DNA of 64,000 nucleotides from Bacilli bacterium (GCA_022647725.1 JALCLG010000001.1:192931-256930); one strand, 5' to 3'. Positions 56,001-64,000 are shown, numbered from the stretch's first letter. The notes: generated by a model not told the origin, from the letters alone. Numbers and translations: made by a program.

Positions 56001-56094
56001 CATCTCCGTCTTAGGCGTTGCGACAGCCGGCGGTGTCGTGATGGTCACTCTTGCTAACCTCAAGAAGGATGACGATCTCAAGGAGGCCAAATAA
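53074..56094 (+). CDS. Membrane-anchored, domain-permuted GH3 glycosidase, second copy
   Basis: A 1006-residue paralogue of the gene at 47655, co-linear over its length. It has an N-terminal membrane helix, the alpha/beta domain first, a fibronectin-like domain (about 400-525), then the barrel with DLHRTPFGGRNFEYMSED, APKHFCGNDQEYHR and nucleophile Asp884 in NVVTDATAG, and a C-terminal helix (about 970-992). The Asp-rich loop is kept (MDDDDDAGGASG). Codon choice is more uniform than in the first copy (frequent GGT, ACC, AAG), suggesting higher expression. It is cotranscribed with the small membrane protein whose ATG follows two bases after its stop. Confidence 0.88.
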   Translation: MSKHSRRIWAGATSVSASLLTLMIIGGVIANQNASTINDQLHIQTTKMVTDSTSGTTDTQYYKTSYGDGTFSDANWKSLRADTIEETKNEMREGAALLMNKDNALPFASEKKITVLGHASVDPVYKASSAGNKIKSDSVDKIDLKSALEADGLTVNPTMWDALTNGTAKRGEMKESWGGKSMQATGSAKGSEEDAAFYATNKASFATDYKDACVITLAREGAEGTDMMMDDDDDAGGASGKISSLALHQNERDLLKYAKENFSKVIVLLNSPYQMEVEEIKTYASAILYIGEPGLTGFAGVADILTGKANPSGHLVDTYAENSLSAPSVVNSGTRTPEFTNADAIDSANGAGENARWMDFQAENIYLGYKYYETRYEDTVLNRAGANDAAGSKDGKAWNYASEMSYTFGYGLSYTTFTQKLDSVSVGEDEITVKVTVTNTGSVAGKDVVQVYAQTPYGDYEKQNGVEKSAIQIVGFGKTASLAAGKSETVTVTIDKYLLASYDENGVKGYILSGGDNYIAIGSDAHDALNNVLKAKGASAMVDADGQAVAGESAKAYKFTTSLDTTKYNKSSNGVVVTNRFDNCNLNTWIKDAGKYLSRSDWKNTYPATQTKVTATAEMIKALSGNTYTMASDAPKASATALGQKKGMTLAQMKDVPYDSDLWNDFIKQMTLDEIGVATAEAFSNPGNDTIAQPSFGVGDGMDSTGGTYIMSDKTTKIPTMTYVSKPVLTGTFNKDLYAKRGELMGEEAMFTGYMEDYNIGADLHRTPFGGRNFEYMSEDAIMSYLTSIPEVEAMEKKGTHAAPKHFCGNDQEYHREGVATFFNEQAFREGDLKAFEGSLRVAKAGGLMQSFERQGCTWTSANKALNTTVLRQEWGFTGNVVTDATAGAKTGYKSHINECMDAGTEQFCLDFDVYAGKTLAAQVKATDDGYLQSKMIQAAKDWEYAACHTTVINGLASNTHIVSITPWWKKAIIAIISVLGVATAGGVVMVTLANLKKDDDLKEAK

Positions 56095-56095
56095 T

Positions 56096-56527
56096 ATGAG
56101 CTTCAATTTCAAGGAAAATCTGCAAAAGAAGACGATCGGTTACTATTTAGGTCTGGTCAGCGCCGTCTTAGGTCTGATTGCTCTCATCATCTTCCAGGTC
56201 TATGCCACAAAGAACAAGGCAGGTTCTGCCTGGGTCGTCGTGGCCTTGATCCTGGCCGTTGTCATCGAGCTGGCCATGTTCTTCCTCAACGAGAAGATCA
56301 GCGATATCGCCGCCATCGTTCCTCCGGTTCTCTACATGGTAGGCTTAGGCGAAGAGCTGCATACGGGTGTCGGTAACATCGTCGATGCTCTCCAGGGCAT
56401 TGTGATGTTCGGTAATTCCAGTCTGGCTTCCACCAACTACTTGCTGGCCGTGCTGTTAGGAATCGCCTGTGTGATTGCCATCGTTGCTTGCTTCCTTCCG
56501 AAAGAGAAAGAACTCATCAAGGCGTAA
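56096..56527 (+). CDS. Small four-helix membrane protein linked to GH3
   Basis: A 143-residue protein. The start is ATG 56096 (MSFNFKEN) with AAGGAGG upstream inside the end of the GH3 gene. Four hydrophobic helices (about 16-36, 45-65, 70-92, 112-135) alternate with short loops, and the C-terminus is charged. I recognise no family. It may help insert or stabilise the doubly anchored GH3 enzyme, or work with an unseen transporter. Confidence 0.7.
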   Translation: MSFNFKENLQKKTIGYYLGLVSAVLGLIALIIFQVYATKNKAGSAWVVVALILAVVIELAMFFLNEKISDIAAIVPPVLYMVGLGEELHTGVGNIVDALQGIVMFGNSSLASTNYLLAVLLGIACVIAIVACFLPKEKELIKA

Positions 56528-56553
56528 TCCTCCGCCCCAGTTCTTCTTGTCTT

Positions 56554-56601
56554 ATCCCTCCTGTGGGGTCGATTCTCCCCCATAGGAGGGATTTTATCTA
56601 A
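56554..56601 (+). terminator. Terminator after the GH3 operon
   Basis: ATCCCTCCT...AGGAGGGAT with an inner TGGGG/CCCCA pairing, then TTTTAT. Confidence 0.8.
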
Positions 56602-56678
56602 AACAGCCGACTTTGCTTCCGTGAGATTGCCGGGAAGAATATAATAATTCCGAGAGCCGTCACGTAAAGGAGAAACCC

Positions 56679-59084
56679 ATGTTATTCAATGACAACTGGA
56701 CCTTCCGTAAAGAAGGGGAAACCACGACCAAGGTGGTGACGCTTCCTCATGATGCCATGCTTGCTGAGAAGCGCGACATCACCAACCCCGGCGGTGCCAA
56801 CATTTCTTATTTCGGCGGTGGGAAATATTACTATGAGAAAGACTTCACCGTCAGCTTCGAAGACGGCGGGAAAGTCTATTTTGAGTTTGAAGGCGTCTAT
56901 CATAATGCCCAGATCCGCATCAATGACAAGGATGTCTGTTTCCATCCTTACGGCTATGGCGATTTCTTAGTCGATGCCACCCCGTATCTGAACAATAACG
57001 GCACCAATCATATTCAAGTCATAGCCGATAACAGCGACCAGCCTAATTCCCGTTGGTATTCCGGTTCCGGCATTTATCGGAACGTCCATCTTTTTGTTCT
57101 TCCGAAAACGCACATCTTGCCAAGAACTTTGAAAGTGACCACCTTGGATATCGTCCAAGGCCGAATTCAGGTCGAAGTCGGTTTCAGTTATCCGACGGCA
57201 GCAACGTTGGAAATCCGTGACCGCAACAAAGAAGTCGTCTTCACCAAGACTTTCTCGCAGGTCACTTCCGTTTCGGAAATGATTACCTTGAATGGCTTCC
57301 ACCTTTGGAATCCCGAGACTCCTTATCTTTATGAGGTTAGGATTCTTCTTCCCAAGGATCAGGCCAGTACGGCTTTCGGCATCCGGAAAATCCGTCTGGA
57401 TCCTGAGAAAGGTTTCCTCATCAATGAGAGACGGGTCATCCTCTATGGCGGCTGCATCCATCATGATAACGGACTTTTAGGAGCCGTCGCCGATCCTTAC
57501 GCTGAGGAACGGCGGGCAAGACTGATCAAGCAGGCAGGCTACAATGCCGTCCGCAGTGCGCATAACCCCATCTCCAAAGCCTTCTTGGATGTCGCAGACC
57601 GCATCGGTCTTCTCGTGATGGATGAGTATGTCGATTGCTGGTACATCCATAAGACCCGCTTTGACTATGCCAGCTATGCTACGTCCTGGTATACCGTGGA
57701 TCTCAAGGATATGGTCGACAAGGACTACAACCATCCTTCCGTCATTCTCTATTCCACCGGCAACGAGGTAGCCGAAACCTCCCAGAAGCGCGGCATTGCC
57801 TTTACCAAGCTGATGACGGACTATCTCCACGGACTCGACTCCACCCGTCCTATCACCTGCGGCATCAACATCTTCTTCAATGCCCTCTTCTCCTTAGGTT
57901 TCGGTGTCTACTCCGATAAGAAAGCCGAAAAAGACGCCGAAAAGAAACCCACGGCCAAGAAGAAGACGGTTGGCAGCGAGTTCTTCAATAAGCTGGCCGG
58001 TCTTCTCGGTGCCGGCTTCATGAAATGGGGAGCTACCTTGCCTATCAGCGACCATAAGACCAAAGGCGCTTTTGCCAATCTTGACGTGGCCGGCTATAAC
58101 TACGGCATCCGCCGCTATAAGCATGACCTGAAGAAATATCCGAAACGCTTTATCCTAGGCAGTGAAACTTTCTGTGCCGATAGCGGCAAGTTCTACCAGC
58201 TCAGCAAGGACAATCCTCGCATCATCGGTGACTTCGTCTGGTCTGCCTGGGACTATCTGGGCGAAGCCGGCATCGGCAGCTGGGTAGCGGCTGAGAGCAA
58301 GGAAATCTATGATGATAAGGCCGGCTGGCTTTTAGCCGGAAGCGGCCGCATCGACATCCTCGGCAATGAAAGCGCCGAGGCCCGCTATACGAGAACGGCT
58401 TTCCGGAAGGAAACGATCTCGATGGCCGTCATCTCGCCGAAAGACTATGCCATCGGCCATAGTCCTTCCAGTTGGAAGCTGAGCTGGGCTCATTATGCCT
58501 ATGACTTCCCGGGCTATGAAGGGAAGAAGACCGAAGTCGAAGTCTATTCCCAGGCCGCGAAAGTCGAACTCTATCAGAACGGAAAGCTCATCGGCAAGGC
58601 CAAGAAAGGCCATTGCCTGGACGGCCTCTACTCCTTTAAAATCACCTACCAGCCGGGAGAGCTGAAAGCCGTCGCCTTCAGCAAGGACCATCAGGAGCTG
58701 GGAAGCTGTCTCTTGATGAGTGCCGAAAAAGAGACGTATCTTCGGGCCCTTCCGGAAGAAGCCAGTGTTTCCTTAGCCGACGGGCTTTGCTACATCCGGC
58801 TCTGGTTCACCGATAAAAACGGCGTCGTCAAGAGACTGGACAACAGCGAGATCGAGATTACCTCCGTCACCGGCGGAAAACTGATCGGATTAGGCAATGC
58901 CTGCCCCTATTACAAGGGCAGCTATGCCGACACCAAGACGAAAGCCTATTACGGCAAAGCCCTGGCCATCGTCCGTCCGACGAAGGAAGGCACCTTGCTG
59001 CTGACAGCTCATTCACTCTTAGGCGATGCCTCATGCCATATTCAGGTCGTCAGGACGCCGGTCAAAGAAGATCCGCATCCGTAG
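56679..59084 (+). CDS. Glycoside hydrolase family 2 (beta-galactosidase-like)
   Basis: An 801-residue GH2 enzyme without signal peptide, hence cytoplasmic. Sugar-binding (about 1-150) and immunoglobulin-like (150-240) domains precede the barrel. The barrel carries the family motif around GGCIHHDNG, acid/base Glu in STGNEVAE near 366, and the nucleophile Glu in ILGSETF near 492. C-terminal domains end with an ITSVTGGKLIGLGN segment. A Lys/Ala-rich insertion (KKAEKDAEKKPTAKKK) near 415-435 is unusual. The ribosome site is AAAGGAGAA. TATAAT at 56640-56645 is a likely -10. It probably finishes sugars released outside by the GH3 and GH5 enzymes. Exact specificity is unknown. Confidence 0.88.
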   Translation: MLFNDNWTFRKEGETTTKVVTLPHDAMLAEKRDITNPGGANISYFGGGKYYYEKDFTVSFEDGGKVYFEFEGVYHNAQIRINDKDVCFHPYGYGDFLVDATPYLNNNGTNHIQVIADNSDQPNSRWYSGSGIYRNVHLFVLPKTHILPRTLKVTTLDIVQGRIQVEVGFSYPTAATLEIRDRNKEVVFTKTFSQVTSVSEMITLNGFHLWNPETPYLYEVRILLPKDQASTAFGIRKIRLDPEKGFLINERRVILYGGCIHHDNGLLGAVADPYAEERRARLIKQAGYNAVRSAHNPISKAFLDVADRIGLLVMDEYVDCWYIHKTRFDYASYATSWYTVDLKDMVDKDYNHPSVILYSTGNEVAETSQKRGIAFTKLMTDYLHGLDSTRPITCGINIFFNALFSLGFGVYSDKKAEKDAEKKPTAKKKTVGSEFFNKLAGLLGAGFMKWGATLPISDHKTKGAFANLDVAGYNYGIRRYKHDLKKYPKRFILGSETFCADSGKFYQLSKDNPRIIGDFVWSAWDYLGEAGIGSWVAAESKEIYDDKAGWLLAGSGRIDILGNESAEARYTRTAFRKETISMAVISPKDYAIGHSPSSWKLSWAHYAYDFPGYEGKKTEVEVYSQAAKVELYQNGKLIGKAKKGHCLDGLYSFKITYQPGELKAVAFSKDHQELGSCLLMSAEKETYLRALPEEASVSLADGLCYIRLWFTDKNGVVKRLDNSEIEITSVTGGKLIGLGNACPYYKGSYADTKTKAYYGKALAIVRPTKEGTLLLTAHSLLGDASCHIQVVRTPVKEDPHP

Positions 59085-59110
59085 TATCACACTGAAATAA
59101 AAGGTATAAC

Positions 59111-59152
59111 GAAAAAAGCTGTCTTCCCGGGGGGACGGGGTGACAGCTTTTT
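59111..59152. terminator. Bidirectional terminator
   Basis: AAAAAAGCTGTC/GACAGCTTTTTT stem works on both strands, between the convergent GH2 gene and the small membrane protein gene. Confidence 0.85.
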
Positions 59153-59169
59153 TCATAAACCGTATCGGC

Positions 59170-59490
59170 TTAGCGAAGAGCAGAATCCTTCCTGACAGAT
59201 TCCTTTTGCTCTTCCTCTAATTGATTAGCAATTTGCTCTGCTTTCGTCCCAAGTCTCGTGCAGGTCGTTTCCGATCCGACGAAGATTCGGCAAAAGCCAA
59301 CGGCCGCCGGGTCCAACCAGCCAATCAGGTGATCCCAGAAGGATCCTTTGAGAATGGACTTCTTCCAAAGGACGTAGAGCACAATGAGGAGCGTTGCCAG
59401 AACATAAACTCCGGTAATGGCAATCTCGGCCGCAAGCGGGACGGCTGCGGCAGCTCTCGTTAGACTGACTGAGCTGTTCAATTCCAACAT
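59170..59490 (-). CDS. Small single-helix membrane protein
   Basis: A 106-residue protein with one hydrophobic helix (about 22-43), a basic segment with two Trp, and a Glu/Lys-rich C-terminus. The start ATG 59490 follows GGGGG. I recognise no family and no motif. The N-terminus is mildly hydrophobic but there is no cleavage site. Confidence 0.55.
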   Translation of the reverse strand: MLELNSSVSLTRAAAAVPLAAEIAITGVYVLATLLIVLYVLWKKSILKGSFWDHLIGWLDPAAVGFCRIFVGSETTCTRLGTKAEQIANQLEEEQKESVRKDSALR

Positions 59491-59593
59491 AATGTTACCC
59501 CCAACTAAGGTGTTCCTTTTTCACCTTAATCTGCCTCGATTATAAAGGACAGTTCTTAAAAGAAAAGAAAAAAGCGATGCTTGGAAGTAAGTC

Positions 59594-59755
59594 GTGACAC
59601 TTGTCATTTTTTGCGATAGTAATTTGCTTTTTAAAAGAAACCGAAGGAGGACACAAGCCCCCGCTTTGAGAATCGAAGGTGACTTTTATCCTAAAGAGAA
59701 AATGAGTAATTGGGAGAAAAGATAAGATGACAAGGCCTCCTAAAACACGTACAAT
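59594..59755 (+). promoter_or_regulatory. Intergenic control region before the acetyltransferase gene
   Basis: In this 294-base gap, ATGACA (59727-59732), 17 bases, TACAAT (59750-59755) is a good promoter for the GNAT gene. A 12-base palindrome TGACACTTGTCA lies upstream near 59596. I see nothing else in 59491-59784 beyond A/T-rich spacer. Confidence 0.6.
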
Positions 59756-59784
59756 AAAGGCCGTGAAAAAAGGAGGCCTCGGTC

Positions 59785-60270
59785 ATGATACGTAAAGCCA
59801 CGAAAGACGATATTCCTCGGATTCTGATTCTCTTAGGGGAAGTCAATAAGATTCATGCCGATGCCCGGCCGGATATCTTTAAAAGGCAGACAAAGTATGA
59901 TGACAAGGATCTAAAGGCCTGCCTGGAAAAACCAGGTATTTTCGTCTTTGTCGCTGACGAAGAAGGCGTCGTTGCCGGTTACCTGATCGGTTTTGTCCAT
60001 GATCAGAAGGATAACTCGCTTTTAGCTGACCGTCGCTATTTCTATGTCGATAACTTCTGTGTCGATAGCGCCTATCGTAAGCAAGGCATCGGCCATGAGC
60101 TCTTCCGCCAGGCTACCATCACCGCCAGGGAGAACCTCTGCACGAGTCTGGAGCTCAATGTCTGGGAGCTCAACCCGGACGCCAAAGCCTTTTATCTCTC
60201 CTTAGGGATGAAGCCGCAGCGGACCGAGATGGAGTATCCCATCTTCCGCGAGAAGAAACATCTGATGTAA
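59785..60270 (+). CDS. GNAT-family N-acetyltransferase
   Basis: A 161-residue acetyl-CoA-dependent acetyltransferase. The CoA-binding motif A is visible as VDSAYRKQGIGHELFRQA near 93-110, preceded by the strand with YFYVDNFCV and followed by ELNVWELNPDAKAFYLSLGM. The substrate is unknown; the neighbours give no hint. AAAGGAGG lies ten bases upstream. Confidence 0.9.
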   Translation: MIRKATKDDIPRILILLGEVNKIHADARPDIFKRQTKYDDKDLKACLEKPGIFVFVADEEGVVAGYLIGFVHDQKDNSLLADRRYFYVDNFCVDSAYRKQGIGHELFRQATITARENLCTSLELNVWELNPDAKAFYLSLGMKPQRTEMEYPIFREKKHLM

Positions 60271-60273
60271 CTG

Positions 60274-60313
60274 AAAAGTGAGAGGCCTCCATCCGGCCTC
60301 TCACTTTTTTCAT
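60274..60313. terminator. Bidirectional terminator
   Basis: AAAAGTGAGAGGCC/GGCCTCTCACTTTT stem with T runs on both strands, shared by the convergent GNAT and trmO genes. Confidence 0.88.
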
Positions 60314-60330
60314 TATCCTCCATCCTTATC

Positions 60331-61077
60331 CTAATGGCTGGGAGTTTTGAGCATCCCTTTCTTATCCGGAAGGATCGGCTCAACATCCGTCACGACAATC
60401 CGTTTCTCGTCTTCGACCTTGAAACGGATATTCAGTCCCTGATAATAGAAACCATACTCTCTCGTCTCATCATGCTGATAGCCCGGACGGGGATCCTGAG
60501 CCAGGATTGCCTTGACGGCCGGAATCTCAATCACCGGGATCTTCAGATCCCAGGGCGGGGGAATCACCGGCTCTAAGGTCGGAGCCGGATCCGGAGCAAA
60601 GCCTTGCAAGGCTTCCGGAATGGCGTCGGCATAGGGAAGATAAGGCTTGATATCAAAGATCGGTGTTTTATCCATCAGATCGTTGCCGCTGACATCGATG
60701 ACCATCCCCAGTTTCGGGTCGTTGCGGATAGCGATGATTTTGACGGCAGAGAGGCCTAAGGGATTGGGCCGGATCGGCGAACGGGTTGCAAAAACGCCCC
60801 GGGTCTCATTGCCGCCGAGTTTAGGCGGACGGACTAACGGAGACCATTCATTCCGCGGGGATTCCGAAAAGCCCCAGATCAGCCACAGATGGCTGAAAGC
60901 TTCCATGCCTTTGAGGATGCCTTCCTTGCGGTAGGCCGGTTCAAAGACGATGGTGCCTTTGATCTCTTTGACAAGATCGGCCTGTCTAGGAATGCCGAAC
61001 TTATCCGGAAACGGCGAAAGCATATAGGCAATCGGATGAATTACCATATCCATGGGGGTATTCTCTTCAAAGATCAT
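60331..61077 (-). CDS. trmO: tRNA methyltransferase TrmO (TsaA-like)
   Basis: A 248-residue UPF0066/TsaA-family protein. TrmO methylates N6-threonylcarbamoyladenosine at position 37 of some tRNAs. Family sequence is clear: HLWLIWGFSES near 80, then FATRSPIRPNPLGLSAVKI near 115-133 and the D(M)KPYLPYAD-type segment (FDIKPYLPYAD) near 165. A C-terminal extension (about 185-248) is typical. The start is fixed by AAAGGAGGAA. Confidence 0.92.
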   Translation of the reverse strand: MIFEENTPMDMVIHPIAYMLSPFPDKFGIPRQADLVKEIKGTIVFEPAYRKEGILKGMEAFSHLWLIWGFSESPRNEWSPLVRPPKLGGNETRGVFATRSPIRPNPLGLSAVKIIAIRNDPKLGMVIDVSGNDLMDKTPIFDIKPYLPYADAIPEALQGFAPDPAPTLEPVIPPPWDLKIPVIEIPAVKAILAQDPRPGYQHDETREYGFYYQGLNIRFKVEDEKRIVVTDVEPILPDKKGMLKTPSH

Positions 61078-61204
61078 GTCAGTTCCTCCTTTGTTCGATT
61101 AAAAAGACCTGCGCCATCCCGACTTTGCTGCTAACGATGCCACATCATTCCCCTAACCTCTTCTATTGTAAGAGCAACAGCGGACGTTTTCCACTTTTCT
61201 TTGA

Positions 61205-61239
61205 CAAAAAAAGGATTCCGTCTAGCTGGCGGAATCCTT
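61205..61239 (-). terminator. Terminator of the right-edge surface-protein gene
   Basis: Minus-strand AAGGATTCCG/CGGAATCCTT stem followed by seven T. Confidence 0.85.
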
Positions 61240-61262
61240 GAAACTGATGAGAGAAGGAGGAA

Positions 61263-64000
61263 CTAGGCCTGAAGCGTCAGCGTCAACGTCGTATCATTGT
61301 GATCATAAGGATCATTTAAGAAGAGGGTTGCTGTGCTGCCATCAGCACTGAAGGTAACCGTGTTCGGATCCGTCCAAGTGTCACCGATGGCACTTAAGGT
61401 GTAAACAGTGTCGCTGGTCTTGGTCCAAGTAAAGGAATAACTTGTTGTTCCATCCGTGTAGGTGCCAGTGCCATCGCTCTTGATGACCAGAAGGATATTA
61501 GAGCTGCTCTTATAAGTCTTGGACGTGACGGTGCTTGCCGGCTTTAAGGTGAAGCCGGTCAAGGTAACATCGTTTTCATCTGCGGTATCATCCAAGAAGA
61601 GAGTCACGGTTCCGTCCGTGGCAAAGGTGATCGTATTGCTGCCGTCCCAATCGCCGACTTGAGAGAGGGCATAGACGGTATCACTGCTCTTGGTCCAGGT
61701 GAAGGCATTGTCTGACCCATTATTGAAGATGCCGGTGCCATCGGAATTGATGGTTAAGGTGAAGGTTCCTTTGATGTAGATGGTCGAGGTGACGGTGGCA
61801 TCCTTCTTCGTCAGGGTTGTGCCGGAGACCGTATAGGTATCCGAACCGATCACAATGTCTTTGCCATCTTCGAGCGTGCCGGTGAAAGAGGAGACGGTCT
61901 TGCCAGCCAGAATGGTATAGGCATGGTTGGCAGTCTTGTAGATGACAACCGTGTTCTTGTCAGCCGTGGCATAGGTAGCGGTGATAGCTTCCCGAGTGAA
62001 GATGGCCGCGGAACTGAAGAAGATATCATTGGTCGCATCATAGGTGAAATCACCCTTGACGACCGGCGAGGCACTGATGGTCATCGTGGTGCCGTTAACC
62101 CGGTAGCCGCCGGTGACATCCAACGTAGAAGAGGTGGTCTTCGAAACATAACTGGTGGCACAGTTGCCATCGGCCTTCAAGGTCACCTTGTTGGTGCCGT
62201 TGGTGGAAAGATAGAAGTCACCCAAGAAGGTCTTGCCGGTATAGTCCGGAAGGACATAGTCCGCCGTGGCTTTGGTAGCGGAATAGGTGTACTCGGACTC
62301 ATTGACATCGACACCGGAGAGGGTGCCATCGCTGGCTCGAAGGAAAACAGAGCCGTCATAGGCTTCTTTGCCGGTCACACCGGCAAGGATGATGGTGCCG
62401 TTGAAGTAGCGGTAGGTGTAGGCAAAGCTTTCCATGTCATAGATCCAGTAGAAGTTCGTATCCGTGAAGACCCAGGTGCCTTTGGTGCCGAACGTGTTGG
62501 CATAGTCATAGGTGCCTTTGATCTCCGTGAGATCACCCCAGCCGGCATACAAGGAGATATCGGTCAGGACCGGAGCATACCAACGGTATTGAGTCGTCCG
62601 GGCAGCATCATAGAAGAAGCCGAAGAAAGAATAGCCCGTGCGGGCAAAGCTATCCGCCAGCACGGCTTTGATGCCGGTCGTGTCGTAATCGGCAGTCGTG
62701 AAACTGACCGTCTGATCCGCAACGGTATTGCCCGTATAGTCGGCCTTCAGAGTCGCCGTAACTGTCTTCCCTTCACCGGATGTCTCGGCTAAGGTAGGTA
62801 ACGCCGTCCCGGAAACATTCCAAGCCTTGGAAAGCGGAACGGTTTTGGTGAAAGTATCGGCATCAATGGCAGTAATCGTTGTTCCATTGACACCCGTCTT
62901 GTCTCCCTTAAGGGCGCTAGCGGCCGTGGTGGAAGCCGAGTTGACGACACCGGCTCCTAAGGTCGTCTCATACTCGGCATACCCATCACTGTAAGCAAAG
63001 CCAGCCACACCGCCGGCATACGACTTATAAGTGGATGTCGAGGCCGCAGCACTCACGGTCTTATAGTCGGCAAAGGAAGTGGCAATCAGGTTCTCGTAAT
63101 AAGCCGATCCGACAATGCCGCCGGCATAGGTGCCATCGGTATCGGTCGCCTTTAAGGAGTCACCGGAAGCTAACGCTTCCTGAACGGAGACATAATAATC
63201 GGTGGAAGCGGCAATGCCGCCAACAGCCGAACCGGCCTCAATCGAGCCTTCATAGGTGACCCGGTTAATGGCTAAAACACCACTGCCGGAATTGGTCGAA
63301 GCCTGACCGACGATGCCACCGGCAAACGTGAAGGTATCCGCAGCATTCTCCGTATTGAGGACGATGTCACCCTTGCTAGTGCTGTCGGTCAGATCGACGA
63401 AGGTATTGTTATAGGCGATATCGATACCGACGATGCCACCGGCAACAATCGAGGACGAGGTATTCTGCAAGGACATGACGGCAATGCTGCCTTCGGCATG
63501 GATGCCCGAGAGATAAGTGTTGATGCCACCGCCGACCACGGAACCGATGATAGCTTTGGTGCCTTTGCCATAGGCAGTCATGTTAATGTCATAGGTTAAG
63601 GACAGATCATGAATATAAGAGGAAGAGGTCACACCGAAAAGACCATAGTAGGATAAGGTCTTGTCGAAGGTCTTGCGGGCATAGTTCTTAATGGCATAGC
63701 CCTGACCATCGAAAACACCGACAAACGGACGGTCAATCGTTCCGATCGGAGCCATCTCCTCACCGGCCATATCAATATCGTTGCCTAAGACATAATAGGT
63801 CGTAGCCGTGGCCGCAGCGGTTGCGTTGTTGACGAGGTCGGCAACTTCCTTTAGACCTTTGACGGTATAGATGATATACGGATCGGTCTTGACGCCGGTT
63901 CCGGTAAGATCATCTTCTTCCGGTTCGGTCGACGTCGAGGCAGAGGGGGCCGAAGCCGAAGGACTGTTGGAAGAGACGGTTGAAGGCGAGACGGAGGCAG
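61263..64000 (-). CDS. Large repeat-containing surface protein, C-terminal part
   Basis: The frame is open to the right edge, so the N-terminus is missing (about 912 residues seen). It begins with a Ser/Pro/Thr-rich linker, then IIYTVKGLKEVADLVNN and a GLUG-type adhesin region (YVLGNDIDMAGEEMAPIG, GVFDGQGYAIKNY, repeated AGGIVGxA motifs). A Listeria-Bacteroides-type repeat follows (GYSFFGFFYDAARTTQ, then YAGWGD). The C-terminal 400 residues hold at least two clear tandem modules (TIYIKGTFTLTINSDGTG and SKTYKSSSNILLVIKSDGTG, each followed by FTWTKxSDTVY). There is no LPXTG motif at the end, so attachment must come from the missing N-terminus, perhaps a lipoprotein signal. Function is probably adhesion. 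Confidence 0.8.
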   Translation of the reverse strand, partial: ASVSPSTVSSNSPSASAPSASTSTEPEEDDLTGTGVKTDPYIIYTVKGLKEVADLVNNATAAATATTYYVLGNDIDMAGEEMAPIGTIDRPFVGVFDGQGYAIKNYARKTFDKTLSYYGLFGVTSSSYIHDLSLTYDINMTAYGKGTKAIIGSVVGGGINTYLSGIHAEGSIAVMSLQNTSSSIVAGGIVGIDIAYNNTFVDLTDSTSKGDIVLNTENAADTFTFAGGIVGQASTNSGSGVLAINRVTYEGSIEAGSAVGGIAASTDYYVSVQEALASGDSLKATDTDGTYAGGIVGSAYYENLIATSFADYKTVSAAASTSTYKSYAGGVAGFAYSDGYAEYETTLGAGVVNSASTTAASALKGDKTGVNGTTITAIDADTFTKTVPLSKAWNVSGTALPTLAETSGEGKTVTATLKADYTGNTVADQTVSFTTADYDTTGIKAVLADSFARTGYSFFGFFYDAARTTQYRWYAPVLTDISLYAGWGDLTEIKGTYDYANTFGTKGTWVFTDTNFYWIYDMESFAYTYRYFNGTIILAGVTGKEAYDGSVFLRASDGTLSGVDVNESEYTYSATKATADYVLPDYTGKTFLGDFYLSTNGTNKVTLKADGNCATSYVSKTTSSTLDVTGGYRVNGTTMTISASPVVKGDFTYDATNDIFFSSAAIFTREAITATYATADKNTVVIYKTANHAYTILAGKTVSSFTGTLEDGKDIVIGSDTYTVSGTTLTKKDATVTSTIYIKGTFTLTINSDGTGIFNNGSDNAFTWTKSSDTVYALSQVGDWDGSNTITFATDGTVTLFLDDTADENDVTLTGFTLKPASTVTSKTYKSSSNILLVIKSDGTGTYTDGTTSYSFTWTKTSDTVYTLSAIGDTWTDPNTVTFSADGSTATLFLNDPYDHNDTTLTLTLQA

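Noticed and set aside
59702..59725. Seven-codon frame MSNWEKR before the acetyltransferase
   Set aside because: It lies upstream of the predicted -35/-10 of that gene and has only a weak ribosome site, so it is unlikely to be a leader peptide.

Overview
The window reads as chromosomal DNA of a Gram-positive, probably anaerobic or facultative gut-type member of the Bacillota. This is inferred from AddAB rather than RecBCD, pyruvate formate-lyase with its activase, FeoAB, AgrA/LytTR and ECF regulators, many lipoproteins, strong AGGAGG-type ribosome sites and no outer-membrane genes. The genus cannot be fixed from the sequence. Base composition is near 50% GC in housekeeping genes. It is lower in the 18.3-18.6 kb intergenic region and in the last fifth of cas9.

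Layout. 1-0.6 kb: start of a lipoprotein gene running off the left edge. 0.8-11.7 kb: a repair operon, sbcD-sbcC-addB-addA. 11.8-13.2 kb: membrane-anchored GH5 glucanase. 13.2-14.9 kb: a long folded leader RNA followed by an unusual RNA-binding protein, a free-standing DbpA-type domain with SDRGGYG repeats. 15.0-18.3 kb (minus): ECF sigma factor, its membrane anti-sigma partner and a lipoprotein that resembles the anti-sigma ectodomain. 18.4-28.5 kb: complete type II-A CRISPR-Cas locus (antisense tracrRNA, cas9, cas1, cas2, csn2, 54 repeats and 53 spacers). 28.6-35.7 kb: response regulator, BspA/InlB-type surface lipoprotein and a sensor-kinase operon whose kinase is frameshifted at a short tetranucleotide repeat. 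35.8-39.0 kb: feo iron-uptake operon. 39.2-41.3 kb: DUF5714 protein, LysR regulator and YbaK/ProX deacylase. 41.3-44.3 kb: pflBA. 44.6-47.6 kb: hybrid kinase broken by a one-base frameshift. 47.7-59.1 kb: glycoside locus with two domain-permuted, doubly membrane-anchored GH3 enzymes bracketing an AgrA/AgrC-like pair, then a four-helix membrane protein and a GH2 enzyme. 59.2-61.1 kb: small membrane protein, GNAT acetyltransferase and TrmO. 61.3-64 kb: a large surface protein running off the right edge.

The strongest leads are these. (1) The 13.2-14.9 kb unit: a roughly 450-nt leader whose hairpin arms can exchange partners, placed before a low-complexity, condensate-like RNA-binding protein. 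(2) A possible regulatory circuit at 28.6-35.7 kb. ACCC/GGGT operators sit about 42 bp before the predicted starts of both the response regulator and the surface lipoprotein, and the cognate kinase may be switched by repeat slippage. (3) Internal evidence in the CRISPR array. One spacer matches the neighbouring surface-protein gene at 27 of 30 bases. Two spacer pairs come from overlapping protospacers, and one of them exposes a candidate TGG PAM. Two further pairs are diverged versions of the same target. (4) tracrRNA is driven by a perfect consensus promoter ending two bases before the cas9 start, and lies antisense inside the cas9 leader.
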